Origin: Planococcus salinus | Lineage (GTDB): Bacteria > Bacillota > Bacilli > Bacillales_A > Planococcaceae | NCBI RefSeq assembly: GCF_003719725.1 | Contig: NZ_RIAX01000008.1 | Span: 1 to 64,000, forward strand | DNA length: 64,000 nucleotides | Reading direction: 5' to 3' | Shown: positions 9,961 to 17,563 of the stretch, one piece after another | Numbering within the stretch: the stretch's first letter is position 1 | How the letters are laid out: the number at the start of each line of letters is the position of its first letter | Program-made: the position numbers and the translations under genes | The notes under the pieces: model-generated | What the model saw: only the letters and a program-made list of their open reading frames with translations | Told to the model about the DNA's origin: nothing | The model's database searches: none

Positions 9961-10115
9961 TGATCCTTCACCTCTTGTGAGTTTATCAGGAGGCTTGTTA
10001 TGCTCCTCTTTTGGTGTATACCCCAACTGCGGCAAATTAAAAATCAGTTTTTCAAGCAGATACGATTCTGATGGAACAAAAGAGCGCCGGAACATCCAGG
10101 TTTCTCGGAGTTTTT

Positions 10116-11183
10116 CTATTTCGCCCGTTTCAGAAGCCGTTCTGATCGATAAAAAGTGGCGGTACGGATATACAGGTGATGGATAAGCCCCCAGAAAACC
10201 ATCATCCATGAACTCAAAGCGACGTAAATCATGACGCGCGGAATGATGGTGAGGAATGGGGTTTCCAGTGCCGCGGCAAGTTTCCATGTGCTGGCCGTAT
10301 ACATAGCCAGCGGAAACACCATGGCCCACCACTGCGGTCCATAAGTCAGCGGATAACGATGGTGGATATGCCGCCAAAAGGCCAGGATGAACAATAATGG
10401 AATCCACCATGTACCGGCCGCCCAGAAAAACAACGTGAACCCTTTCAGAAACGGAGTAATTTCCTGCAGAAACGACCAATAATCCGCATTGAGAATCAAC
10501 GTGGATCCGGCCAGGCTGGTGATGGCGACAGCACCCATATTGATCCAGTAGGGTGGCGTCAATGCAGCAAATTCAAGCTTCAAAAATGTGAAACGATAAA
10601 AAATAAGGGTAATGATATTCAAATACAGCATACACCCGAGAAAATACATGCAGACGGTGAAGAACAAAGCGACATCACGGCCATGGGTAAAATGAGGAAC
10701 CAGCAACGTGCCAAGAATTGACACGGACTGCGTAGCCACAGCAGCAATCAGCCAGGCGCCATTAATGCCTTCCGACAAGGTAGGGGTGTCACTTCGCACG
10801 GTGACCGCCGTAAAGAAAGTGTACATGATGAGCACCCACAGGATGATGGCCAGCGCCCACAAATAGAGGGCAGCCTGATACGACCCGGTGATCAGGATCA
10901 ACTGGCTTCCAAGCACACAAGTACCGGCGACCGTTGTGAAAAATCCTGAACCGATTGTGTGACTGGCCAAATCGGTAAATACGCGTTTTGGATAGCGGAT
11001 CAGGCGGATCAGCGTCAGTAACCAAAGAAGGATGAAGGCGACGATATTCAGGTACAAAAAAGTAACTGCCAGCCAGTCCATTCCAAGAAAAGAAGCGGCA
11101 ATTGACAGGGCGCCGGTCGCCATGACAAAAGCAAAATAGCCGGGGAATAGAGTTCCTGCCAGTTGATTGATGAATTTATACAA
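10116..11183 (-). CDS. TDT-family (TehA/SLAC1-like) C4-dicarboxylate or anion transporter
   Basis: 355-residue membrane protein with about ten hydrophobic segments. 'LFPGYFAFVMATGALSIAA' at the N-terminus is the signature of the tellurite-resistance/dicarboxylate transporter family, and later 'GINGAWLIAAVATQSV' also fits. I use TTG 11183 because AGGAGT lies 7 bases upstream and the protein then begins like relatives (YKFINQLAGTLFPGYF). The ATGs further upstream at 11204 and 11225 lack good ribosome sites. Substrate unknown: malate, sulfite or other anions are possible in this family. It is followed leftward by the gamma-glutamyltransferase gene after 155 bases. Confidence 0.85.
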   Translation of the reverse strand: MYKFINQLAGTLFPGYFAFVMATGALSIAASFLGMDWLAVTFLYLNIVAFILLWLLTLIRLIRYPKRVFTDLASHTIGSGFFTTVAGTCVLGSQLILITGSYQAALYLWALAIILWVLIMYTFFTAVTVRSDTPTLSEGINGAWLIAAVATQSVSILGTLLVPHFTHGRDVALFFTVCMYFLGCMLYLNIITLIFYRFTFLKLEFAALTPPYWINMGAVAITSLAGSTLILNADYWSFLQEITPFLKGFTLFFWAAGTWWIPLLFILAFWRHIHHRYPLTYGPQWWAMVFPLAMYTASTWKLAAALETPFLTIIPRVMIYVALSSWMMVFWGLIHHLYIRTATFYRSERLLKRAK

Positions 11184-11465
11184 TTTTCCCACTCCTAAAT
11201 ACATTGTTGGTTTTGATGAGTTCATTCCATCATACCTCATTTTTTGGAGAGAAAAAGTCCGGATAAACAGAACGTTGATGAAGAGTAGGGCATGCGGCAA
11301 ATTTCGAAGGGCAGTATCTTGAGGGCAATTATTTTTTACGGTATATGTTGTTTGAAAGGGAATTAAAAATATGAAACTCAGCTGCGAAAACTCATGAATT
11401 TCATTCAAATTCCCTAAAAAGGCGAACTATAAAGTAGTAATATTAGTTTAAAGTTCGTTTTTAGC

Positions 11466-11494
11466 TTGAACCCTCTCCTGGAGTCTGTTATATT
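11466..11494 (+). promoter_or_regulatory. Promoter of the guanine-riboswitch transcript
   Basis: TTGAAC (11466-11471), 17-base spacer, TATATT (11489-11494). It starts transcription about 20 bases before the aptamer. The gap from 11184 to this promoter shows nothing else that I can name. Confidence 0.6.
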
Positions 11495-11521
11495 GGCCAA
11501 GTACTAAATTTTATACAGCAC

Positions 11522-11593
11522 CACTCGTATATACTCGGTAATATGGTCCGAGTGTTTCTACCAGGTTCCCTTTAAAGAACCGGACTACGGGTT
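11522..11593 (+). promoter_or_regulatory. Purine riboswitch aptamer, guanine type
   Basis: All three helices and the conserved core are visible: P1 from ACTCG near 11523 with CGGGT near 11588, P2 CTCGG/CCGAG closing a loop with AATATGG, J2/3 TGTTTCTACC, P3 AGGTTC/GAACC, and J3/1 GACTACG. The base that selects the ligand (the C of GACTAC) is C, which by the xpt/pbuE rule means guanine or hypoxanthine and not adenine. It sits about 180 bases before the ORF of the nucleosidase-like lipoprotein, with a candidate terminator between. Confidence 0.9.
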
Positions 11594-11693
11594 GAAGTAT
11601 CGGGTCATCCAGTTTTTGCTGCTGTCCTGCTTGGTTGTTCAGCATTCAGTTATGGGTTGTTGGATTATTCATACTTTCATCCTGACAGGTCTG

Positions 11694-11730
11694 GAAAGGT
11701 AGAAGCATTCTGCCGCTTTCGGCCTTTTTT
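11694..11730 (+). terminator. Candidate riboswitch-controlled terminator
   Basis: GGTAGAA (11698-11704) can pair with TTCTGCC (11708-11714), or GCCG (11712-11715) with CGGC (11720-11723); T6 follows at 11725-11730. It is placed between aptamer and gene, as expected of an expression platform, but I did not resolve the antiterminator. Confidence 0.5.
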
Positions 11731-11775
11731 CTATGGCTGAAAAGGCAATTCACAAACATCAAGGAGGACGACAGA

Positions 11776-12681
11776 ATGAAACAAAAGCAGGAAAGAAGCG
11801 GATTGAAGAATCATCTTTTACTGGCCATCATAGCCGCGTTTTTACTGGCATTGCTGGCGGGATGCAGCACAGCGGGAACGGAAGCGGAAGCAACAGCAGA
11901 ACAAGAAGAAACAAAACAGCCGATTCTGATCCAGGGGCCAATGCCGATTGAAGCAGAAACTTTTGCGGAACGGCTGGAGAACGTTGAAATAGAGGAATCA
12001 GGATCGACATATAAATTCTATATTGGAACAGTGGATGATTATCCGGTCATCGTTTCCAAAACAGGAAAAGGCATGGAAAATGCAGCTGCTGCTACGGCGA
12101 TAGCGATTGAAAAATACAATCCGGCAGCCATCATCAATCAGGGAACATCCGGCGGGCACGATCCGGAATTGAATGTGTTCGATATTGTTCTCGGCGAACG
12201 GACGGTTAACATCGGTTCATTGAAAACGGGCGACCGCGCAGCAGGCGAAGGAATTGAACCGACAGAATGGAAGCCGATGGATGTCATGGCTTCTGAAGGA
12301 AGCGCAGGAGAAGACCCGAATGCTGAAAAAGCCCGTTATTATGAAGGGGATCCTGAGCTATTGGCTGCCGCTCAAGCAGTGAAAGATACGTATACCAAAG
12401 GGAAAGTCGTGGAAGGAACCATCGGATCAGCAGATGTTTGGAACAACGAAGTGGACCGGATCCAGTGGTTCCACGAAAATTTCGGAACGTCAGTGGAAGA
12501 GATGGAGTCCGCATCGGTAGCGATGATTTCCAAAGCCTACGATGTGCCGTATCTGGCTATCCGTGTTTTGTCCAATAACAAAACAAACGACGGTGCTTAT
12601 AATGCGGACACGGCTATTGCCAACCAGGAATATGTTTACGAAGTGGTGAAACAATACATTTCTGCAATGCCGCACGAATAA
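11776..12681 (+). CDS. Lipoprotein of the MTA/SAH nucleosidase (purine phosphorylase) family
   Basis: 301 residues. A signal peptide ends in the lipobox LLAGC with Cys30, so the enzyme is predicted to sit on the outer face of the membrane. The body is a PNP/UDP-type phosphorylase domain: E59 in 'GPMPIEAE' aligns with the general acid side of MTA nucleosidase (Glu12 in E. coli) and E242-M-E244 (EMESAS) is the ribose-binding signature. Where E. coli MTAN has Asp197 (ISD), this protein has Asn267 (LSN), as 6-oxopurine-specific phosphorylases do. Together with the guanine riboswitch upstream this suggests cleavage of guanosine/inosine-type nucleosides outside the cell for base salvage; this is inference. 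AAGGAGG precedes ATG 11776. Confidence 0.85.
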   Translation: MKQKQERSGLKNHLLLAIIAAFLLALLAGCSTAGTEAEATAEQEETKQPILIQGPMPIEAETFAERLENVEIEESGSTYKFYIGTVDDYPVIVSKTGKGMENAAAATAIAIEKYNPAAIINQGTSGGHDPELNVFDIVLGERTVNIGSLKTGDRAAGEGIEPTEWKPMDVMASEGSAGEDPNAEKARYYEGDPELLAAAQAVKDTYTKGKVVEGTIGSADVWNNEVDRIQWFHENFGTSVEEMESASVAMISKAYDVPYLAIRVLSNNKTNDGAYNADTAIANQEYVYEVVKQYISAMPHE

Positions 12682-12698
12682 AATAGTTTACCAAAGAT

Positions 12699-12739
12699 AA
12701 AACTGCTCTCCGTATCTGTAAGACGGAGAGCAGTTTTTT
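12699..12739. terminator. Shared terminator, nucleosidase and BsuPI lipoprotein genes
   Basis: AAAACTGCTCTCCGT (12699-12713) pairs fully with 12723-12737, flanked by A and T runs, between convergent genes. Confidence 0.85.
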
Positions 12740-12740
12740 G

Positions 12741-13214
12741 TCATTCTATCGTATGTTCTGCAGTGACTGGGTACTCGGGGCCTTCTTTTGGCGTCAGCCA
12801 TGCCTCCAGCTCATAAGTTCCGGGTTCAAGTTCGAGTTCCGGCACATCAAATTCATAATCCAACTCTTCATCAGGTTCCAGTGTTTCTTCGCCCAATGCC
12901 TGGATATAAGCGCTGACGGATGACAGCAGGAAGACTTGTTCTCCATCGTTATTTGTTAAGGAAAAGTCAAATCGCTGGCCGCTGGTGAACTCAAATGTAA
13001 CTGCTTCTTCTGTTTCATTGGTCAGTGTGTAACGGTACGTGTTTTCGTCCAGCTGTTCGATCATCGGTTCCACTTCAGCTGCTGCCGCGTCTTCTGACGA
13101 GTTGTCAGCAGTATTCGAATCCCCATTTGCTTCTCCTTCGCCTGTTCCACAAGCCGCAAGAACCAGTGCAACTGCCGGAATCAGGAAAGCCCCGCGCCGT
13201 TTCTTGTTTTTCAT
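12741..13214 (-). CDS. Lipoprotein with BsuPI (proteinase-inhibitor-like) domain
   Basis: 157 residues. A short signal peptide ends in LAAC with Cys22, followed by a low-complexity acidic linker (about 23-48) and an immunoglobulin-like domain: 'YRYTLTNETEEAVTFEFTSGQRFDF', then 'PDEELDYEF' and 'PGTYELEAWLTPK'. This pattern matches the BsuPI domain named after the intracellular proteinase inhibitor of B. subtilis. In this exported, lipid-anchored form it may inhibit a protease or simply be a binding domain; the target is unknown. Very acidic overall. Confidence 0.75.
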   Translation of the reverse strand: MKNKKRRGAFLIPAVALVLAACGTGEGEANGDSNTADNSSEDAAAAEVEPMIEQLDENTYRYTLTNETEEAVTFEFTSGQRFDFSLTNNDGEQVFLLSSVSAYIQALGEETLEPDEELDYEFDVPELELEPGTYELEAWLTPKEGPEYPVTAEHTIE

Positions 13215-13317
13215 ATGCCATCCTCCTAAATATGCGTTTCAGATAAGTACGTTCGAGAAGTTGAAAAGTTACATTGGAGGAAGAGGAGCCACCTTTCCGG
13301 GTTTTGTTGAGAGGGTA

Positions 13318-13326
13318 TGCTATAAT
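13318..13326 (+). promoter_or_regulatory. Extended -10 promoter of the DJ-1/PfpI gene
   Basis: TGC-TATAAT (TATAAT at 13321-13326) is an extended -10 element; no convincing -35 lies 17 bases upstream. It is 50 bases before the start codon. Confidence 0.5.
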
Positions 13327-13375
13327 TTGCCTAAACAAAGAAGATTGAAAATTGTGAATACAAGGAGGGTCGAAA

Positions 13376-13993
13376 ATGGAAGAGGTTTTGTTTGTTATCC
13401 TGGACGAATATGCAGATTGGGAAGCCGCTTCATTGGCTGCCGCCTTGAATGAAAAACCGGAAACGGCAGAACGAAAGTACATCGTTAAAACCGTGTCGCT
13501 GTCAAAAGAGCCGGTGACATCGATCGGGGGCTTTAACGTGCTGCCTGATTATTCAATTGACGAAGTTCCCGATCGTTTTTCCGGCTTGGTGCTGATTGGC
13601 GGAAATTCCTGGAGAAACGATGACAGCCAACGGGTGATGGAACTCGTTAACAAAGCCCTGGAACGAAAAGCCGTGATTGGGGCCATTTGCGATGCAACAG
13701 TATTTTTAGGGAAAAACGGCCTGCTTAACGACGTGGAGCATACAAGCAATCAATTGGAAGATTTAAAAGAGGCAGCCGGCAGCCACTATAGCGGAGAACA
13801 ACATTATCGTCATCAACAAGCCGTTCGGAGTTCACGGCTTGTTACGGCAAACGGCACGGCCTTTCTGGAATTTGGCAAAGAAATGCTGGAAGCTTTGGAA
13901 GCGGCGCCTCAACCGGAAATAGACGAGTGGTACGCTGTGTACAAGCAAGGGTATCATGAGTTTATGAAGTCATTGGCCGATGGACAGGGGTAA
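13376..13993 (+). CDS. DJ-1/PfpI family protein (YoaZ/YdeA-like)
   Basis: 205 residues, cytoplasmic, class I glutamine-amidotransferase-like fold. The nucleophile elbow carries Cys105 in 'GAICDATVFLG', and 'GLVLIGGNSW' precedes it as in the family. Members include chaperone/deglycase-like stress proteins and cysteine peptidase relatives; the specific role here is unknown. AAGGAGGG stands 6 bases before ATG 13376. Single-gene transcript with its own terminator. Confidence 0.82.
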   Translation: MEEVLFVILDEYADWEAASLAAALNEKPETAERKYIVKTVSLSKEPVTSIGGFNVLPDYSIDEVPDRFSGLVLIGGNSWRNDDSQRVMELVNKALERKAVIGAICDATVFLGKNGLLNDVEHTSNQLEDLKEAAGSHYSGEQHYRHQQAVRSSRLVTANGTAFLEFGKEMLEALEAAPQPEIDEWYAVYKQGYHEFMKSLADGQG

Positions 13994-14086
13994 GTGAGGA
14001 ACAAAGCAAGTGAGAAAGTTTTGTATGCGTTAATTGTGGATCTGCGCCTATTACTTTATTTGAAAGGAATAATATTTTTTCAATGT

Positions 14087-14126
14087 GCGGCATTCCAAGC
14101 CAGTGGAATGCCGCTTGTTGTTTTTA
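14087..14126 (+). terminator. Terminator of the DJ-1/PfpI gene
   Basis: GCGGCATTCCA (14087-14097) pairs with 14104-14114, followed by TTGTTGTTTTT. Confidence 0.75.
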
Positions 14127-14212
14127 TTCATACGAAATTCCGATAGAATGAAAAAGAAGGACCATTACACAAGCGACAGAAATCGGAAATTGATGGATGA
14201 ATGGGTGAGAAG

Positions 14213-14902
14213 ATGCTGAAAATCATGATAGTAGAAGACGATTTGACGATTGCCGGTGTTTTGAAAGAGGAACTGGAGAAATGGAATTACGAAGCTTTTC
14301 TGGTGGAAGATTTCAGCCGTGTGATGGACGACTTTCAGGAACATGCACCGCAATTGGTGCTGATGGATATTTCACTTCCTTCATACAATGGCTATTATTG
14401 GTGCCAGGAAATCCGCAAGATTTCACAGGTGCCGATCATTTTTATTTCGTCACGCAATGAGAACATGGATATTGTCATGGCGATTCAGATGGGAGCGGAT
14501 GACTTTATCTCCAAACCTTTCGATTTGACGGTAGCGGTCGCCAAAACACAGGCGCTGCTCCGAAGAACATACGATTTCAACGAGTCGGATAATTTTCTGA
14601 GCTTCCAGCGGACGGTTTTGAAGCCGGGGGAGTCCAAGCTGTATTTTGACAACCAGGAAGTGGATCTGACCCGAACAGAGTTGAGAATACTGGAATTGCT
14701 GTTCATGCAAAAAGGCGAATACGTCACCAGAGAGGAAATCATGATCAAGTTGTGGGAAGATGAATCCTTCATTGACGACAATACTTTGGCGGTCAATGTC
14801 GCAAGACTGCGAAAAAAGTTGGCGAAAGTGGAATTGACGGGTTTCATTGTGACAAAAAAAGGCGTTGGCTATGCACTCAATAAGGAAGCCGCCCATGAAT
14901 AG
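14213..14902 (+). CDS. OmpR-family response regulator, BceR type
   Basis: 229 residues: receiver domain (about 1-115, phospho-acceptor D52 in 'LVLMDISLPS', Lys in 'FISKPFD') and winged-helix DNA-binding domain (about 130-225, 'VDLTRTELRILELL' and 'RLRKKLAKV'). The segment 'NGYYWCQEIRKISQVPIIFISSRNENMDIVMAIQMGADDFISKPF' is typical of regulators for peptide-antibiotic (Bce) detoxification modules. ATG 14213 follows GGTGA at the right distance and gives the family start MLKIMIVEDD; ATG 14201 is possible. It overlaps the kinase gene by 8 bases. Confidence 0.9.
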   Translation: MLKIMIVEDDLTIAGVLKEELEKWNYEAFLVEDFSRVMDDFQEHAPQLVLMDISLPSYNGYYWCQEIRKISQVPIIFISSRNENMDIVMAIQMGADDFISKPFDLTVAVAKTQALLRRTYDFNESDNFLSFQRTVLKPGESKLYFDNQEVDLTRTELRILELLFMQKGEYVTREEIMIKLWEDESFIDDNTLAVNVARLRKKLAKVELTGFIVTKKGVGYALNKEAAHE

Positions 14903-15911
14903 AAGGGCGGCTGGGGAAACAGTAAAAAGTTTTTTAGCGGCGGTTCGGCCGCAGTTTGTCGTGTTTATCGGTGTGATTGGAGTATTCGGTGTAGTCTATC
15001 TGCTGGCCGAGCTGCCTTTGGAGCTGTTTTTATACAGTTTGGAGCTGGCGCTGTTTCTCTTTGCCATTTACTTGATGGTCCAATATATCCGTTACGCCAA
15101 TCGGTATCGCGTGATTAAAGAGCTGGGGGCGTCGACTGCCGGACGTTTGGCTGATATGCCGGAGAGCATGGACCCTGCCGACCAAGTGTATATTGAAAAG
15201 ATGACTTCGCTGCTGCAGGAACTTCGCGAAACAGAAAACCTGCACGCAGAGCGGCAGGCGGATCAGCTCGATTATTTTACATTGTGGCTTCATCAGATCA
15301 AGACGCCGATTTCCGCGATCAGTCTTCTGAACCAGAACTCACAAACGAAAGAAGCCAAACAGATCTCCCAGGAATTGGTGCGGCTCGAAGATTACACCCA
15401 CATGGCACTGAACTACATAAAGCTGGAGGAACCCGAATCGGACATGGAATTTGCCGAAGTGAATCTGGATGACATTATTAAAAAAGCAGTAAAGAAATAT
15501 TCCATCCTGTTTATATACAAAGGTTTGAAGCTGGACTATCAGCCACTGGAGATGCAAGTGCTTTCTGATGGCAAATGGCTGCAGAACCTGTTGGAACAAC
15601 TTTTATCGAACAGCCTGAAATATACGCCGGAAGGCACTATTTCCATCTACCGGGACCCGTCAAAAGAGCAGACGCTGGTCATCGAAGACACCGGCATCGG
15701 CATCCGGGCTGAAGAGTTGCCAAAGATTTTCAATAAAGGCTATTCCGGGTTGAACGGGCGGCTCCACGAAAAATCCACCGGTCTCGGCCTGTTCCTCAGC
15801 AGGAAGATCTGCCAGCGCCTCGGCCATCAGCTGGACATCAAGTCGGAAGCGGGAAAAGGCACCTGTGTATCGATTGACCTGTCGAGAGCACAACTGGATG
15901 TTTTCGATTAA
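14895..15911 (+). CDS. Intramembrane-sensing histidine kinase, BceS type
   Basis: 338 residues. Two membrane helices (about 20-37 and 42-64) are joined by only a few residues, so there is no extracellular sensor; kinases of this build sense through their ABC transporter. H133 in 'LWLHQIKTPISAI' is the phosphorylated His. The ATPase domain carries 'NSLKYTPEG' (N box), 'EDTGIGI' and 'GLGLFL' (G boxes). ATG 14895 has AAGGA 7 bases upstream and overlaps the regulator stop (ATGAATAG). Its partner transporter is most likely the ABC pair at 16.8-19.5 kb. Confidence 0.9.
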   Translation: MNRRAAGETVKSFLAAVRPQFVVFIGVIGVFGVVYLLAELPLELFLYSLELALFLFAIYLMVQYIRYANRYRVIKELGASTAGRLADMPESMDPADQVYIEKMTSLLQELRETENLHAERQADQLDYFTLWLHQIKTPISAISLLNQNSQTKEAKQISQELVRLEDYTHMALNYIKLEEPESDMEFAEVNLDDIIKKAVKKYSILFIYKGLKLDYQPLEMQVLSDGKWLQNLLEQLLSNSLKYTPEGTISIYRDPSKEQTLVIEDTGIGIRAEELPKIFNKGYSGLNGRLHEKSTGLGLFLSRKICQRLGHQLDIKSEAGKGTCVSIDLSRAQLDVFD

Positions 15912-15947
15912 TAAGGAAGAGCCCGAAAGCGGTTTTGATGCCCCTGC

Positions 15948-16301
15948 TCATCGGTAAGAAGAGCGTTTTGGCGTTGATTTGGGTTTGGCTTTTCTTGTGA
16001 AATAGAACAGCGGATTCGCGAAGCCGAACACAACGATGGCTGCTACCATGAAAAAGGTGATGGGGTTTCCGCCCAGACCGATTTCGTCCACAATGATGGC
16101 GTCAAAATAAATCAGCTGGATGGAAATCCACATCATGAGAAGTGACAATGCGACCACTGTAAAGCCATTGATGAACTTTCTGCGGGTAATTGGCAAAAAA
16201 ATCAGCACGAACAGCAAAACGGATACGACCAGCAGTGTGGTATAAAGGGGTTGCAGCAGCGTGAAACTGCCATCCGTTGAAAAGGACGGGTGTATGTACA
16301 T
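15948..16301 (-). CDS. Hypothetical three-helix membrane protein
   Basis: 117 residues, not recognised. Three hydrophobic segments (about 16-37, 44-66 and 80-99) and a basic tail (RKAKPKSTPKRSSYR). GGAGG is 9 bases upstream of ATG 16301. It lies on the opposite strand, inside what is in most genomes a contiguous Bce-type module, and its product may be unrelated to it. Confidence 0.6.
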   Translation of the reverse strand: MYIHPSFSTDGSFTLLQPLYTTLLVVSVLLFVLIFLPITRRKFINGFTVVALSLLMMWISIQLIYFDAIIVDEIGLGGNPITFFMVAAIVVFGFANPLFYFTRKAKPKSTPKRSSYR

Positions 16302-16399
16302 AACTAATTACCTCCCTGGGATATGAGTGACTTGGATAAGTGGAATTTATCCGCTCTGCATAAGTTAAACTAAACTAATTATATTACCTGTAGATATTC

Positions 16400-16541
16400 C
16401 GCAAAGCAGCTCCGCTTTCCTGCGGGCTTGCGCCGAACTAACTCGGGCTAAGGCCCGAGTGGATTTCGGCACATCATCGCAAACGTGTTGGTGACCCAAC
16501 ACGTTTACTGCTCCCGCTGGAGTCTCCGCTGTTTTGCTCCA
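16400..16541. repeat. Hairpin-rich intergenic repeat element (REP/MITE-like)
   Basis: An imperfect outer inverted repeat (GCAAAGCAG near 16401 with CTGTTTTGC near 16529, GCGGG near 16422 with CCCGC near 16513) encloses nested perfect hairpins: ACTCGGGC/GCCCGAGT at 16441-16460 and AAACGTGTTGG/CCAACACGTTT at 16481-16506; GCCGAA (16432) and TTCGGC (16465) frame the first. It is more G/C rich than its surroundings and resembles the 'CTCCGCTTTCCTGCGGG...CCCGC.GGAGTCTCCGC' intergenic elements scattered in Bacillales genomes. No protein is credible here. Confidence 0.6.
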
Positions 16542-16693
16542 TATCTTTATGGAAAAGTTAATATCTTTATTCAAACTTACATATATTCAGTTTAACAGAA
16601 TTCGCTGAAACTTTATTTTTTTCATTGCCAACAGTGGAATGGATTTGAAGCCACAGTTCTTATGAAAATAAGCTGAGGTGGAAGGATGGTTTA

Positions 16694-16721
16694 AGCAATC
16701 TTACGAAACCGTAAGATTGCT
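16694..16721 (+). promoter_or_regulatory. Inverted repeat, likely response-regulator operator for the ABC transporter
   Basis: AGCAATCTTACG and CGTAAGATTGCT are perfect arms around AAAC. The core TTACG-N4-CGTAA resembles the TnACA-N4-TGTAA box bound by Bce-type regulators. It lies about 75 bases before the likely -10 of the ABC genes. The region to its left contains no rightward gene for 780 bases, so a terminator function is less likely, although the hairpin is followed by CTTTCCTTT. Confidence 0.5.
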
Positions 16722-16767
16722 CTTTCCTTTGTAAGGATAGGTACAGGCACCCCGCTTCTTCCTGTCA

Positions 16768-16773
16768 TATCAT
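16768..16773 (+). promoter_or_regulatory. Probable -10 box of the ABC transporter promoter
   Basis: TATCAT at 16768-16773, 23 bases before the start codon region. The matching -35 position (AGGCAC) is far from consensus, as expected for a promoter that needs an activator bound upstream. Confidence 0.4.
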
Positions 16774-16795
16774 AAAAGACAAGGAGGGGTTAGCA

Positions 16796-17563
16796 ATGAC
16801 CTTATTGGAAATCAAAAATCTAAAAAAAGTATATACAGCCCGTTTCTCCAACCAGCAGACGGAAGCACTGTCGACTGTCAATTTTTCCGTGAAAGAAGGG
16901 GAATTTGTATCGATCATGGGGGAATCCGGATCAGGCAAGACGACGCTTTTGAATATTATTTCAACATTGGACGATGCGACGTCCGGCGATGTTTATCTGG
17001 ACGGCAATCCGTTGTCGAAGATCAAAGACAAAGAAATATCCGCATTCCGCAGAAATAAACTCGGATTTGTGTTCCAGGATTTCAATCTGCTCGACAATTT
17101 CACGATTAAAGACAATATTTTATTGCCATTGGTATTGTCTAAAACGCCGATCGGGGAAATGGAAAGCCGGTTGATGCCGATTGTGCGTAATTTGGGGATC
17201 GAAGCCCATATCGATAAATTCCCTTATGAAGTCTCCGGAGGGCAGAAGCAGCGCGTCGCTGTTGCGCGTGCGCTGATTACGCAGCCCAAAATCATTTTGG
17301 CGGATGAACCGACAGGCGCGCTGGATTCGAAAGCTTCCCAAAACCTTATGGAAACGCTGAAAGGCATCAACGAAACCGGCCAGACGATTCTGATGGTGAC
17401 GCACAGCACGCGGGCAGCAAGTTTTTCGAACCGCGTCCTGTTCATCCGTGACGGTGCGGTTTACCACGAAATCTACCGCGGCGAAGGGTCGGCTGATGAC
17501 TTCATGGACCGGATTACACAGTCGTTGACCGTTCTGAACAGCCGGGGTGAGCGGGATGAATAA
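16796..17563 (+). CDS. ABC transporter ATP-binding protein, BceA type
   Basis: 255 residues. Walker A GESGSGKTT (about 40-48), Q-loop 'FVFQDFNLLDNFT', signature 'SGGQKQR', Walker B 'IILADEPTGALD' and the switch His in 'MVTHS' are all intact. The 'FQDFNLL' and 'EVSGGQKQRVAVARALI' wording belongs to the MacB/LolD/BceA branch. It energises the permease encoded directly downstream, which it overlaps by 8 bases. Expected role: resistance to cell-wall-targeting peptide antibiotics together with signalling to the kinase. AAGGAGGGG stands before ATG 16796. Confidence 0.9.
   Translation: MTLLEIKNLKKVYTARFSNQQTEALSTVNFSVKEGEFVSIMGESGSGKTTLLNIISTLDDATSGDVYLDGNPLSKIKDKEISAFRRNKLGFVFQDFNLLDNFTIKDNILLPLVLSKTPIGEMESRLMPIVRNLGIEAHIDKFPYEVSGGQKQRVAVARALITQPKIILADEPTGALDSKASQNLMETLKGINETGQTILMVTHSTRAASFSNRVLFIRDGAVYHEIYRGEGSADDFMDRITQSLTVLNSRGERDE

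Noticed and set aside
9961-10479. The gamma-glutamyltransferase frame continues to 10479, giving a 746-residue protein
   Set aside because: Beyond 10116 it overlaps the transporter gene in another frame, and the added residues (His/Pro/Arg-rich) have no family resemblance; a good ribosome site sits before ATG 9960.
16365-16574. A 69-codon frame on the minus strand
   Set aside because: It is made of the hairpin-rich repeat element and has no ribosome site.
16694-16721. Hairpin read as a simple terminator
   Set aside because: No rightward gene precedes it for 780 bases, its T-run is interrupted, and its position and core fit a regulator operator better; not fully excluded.
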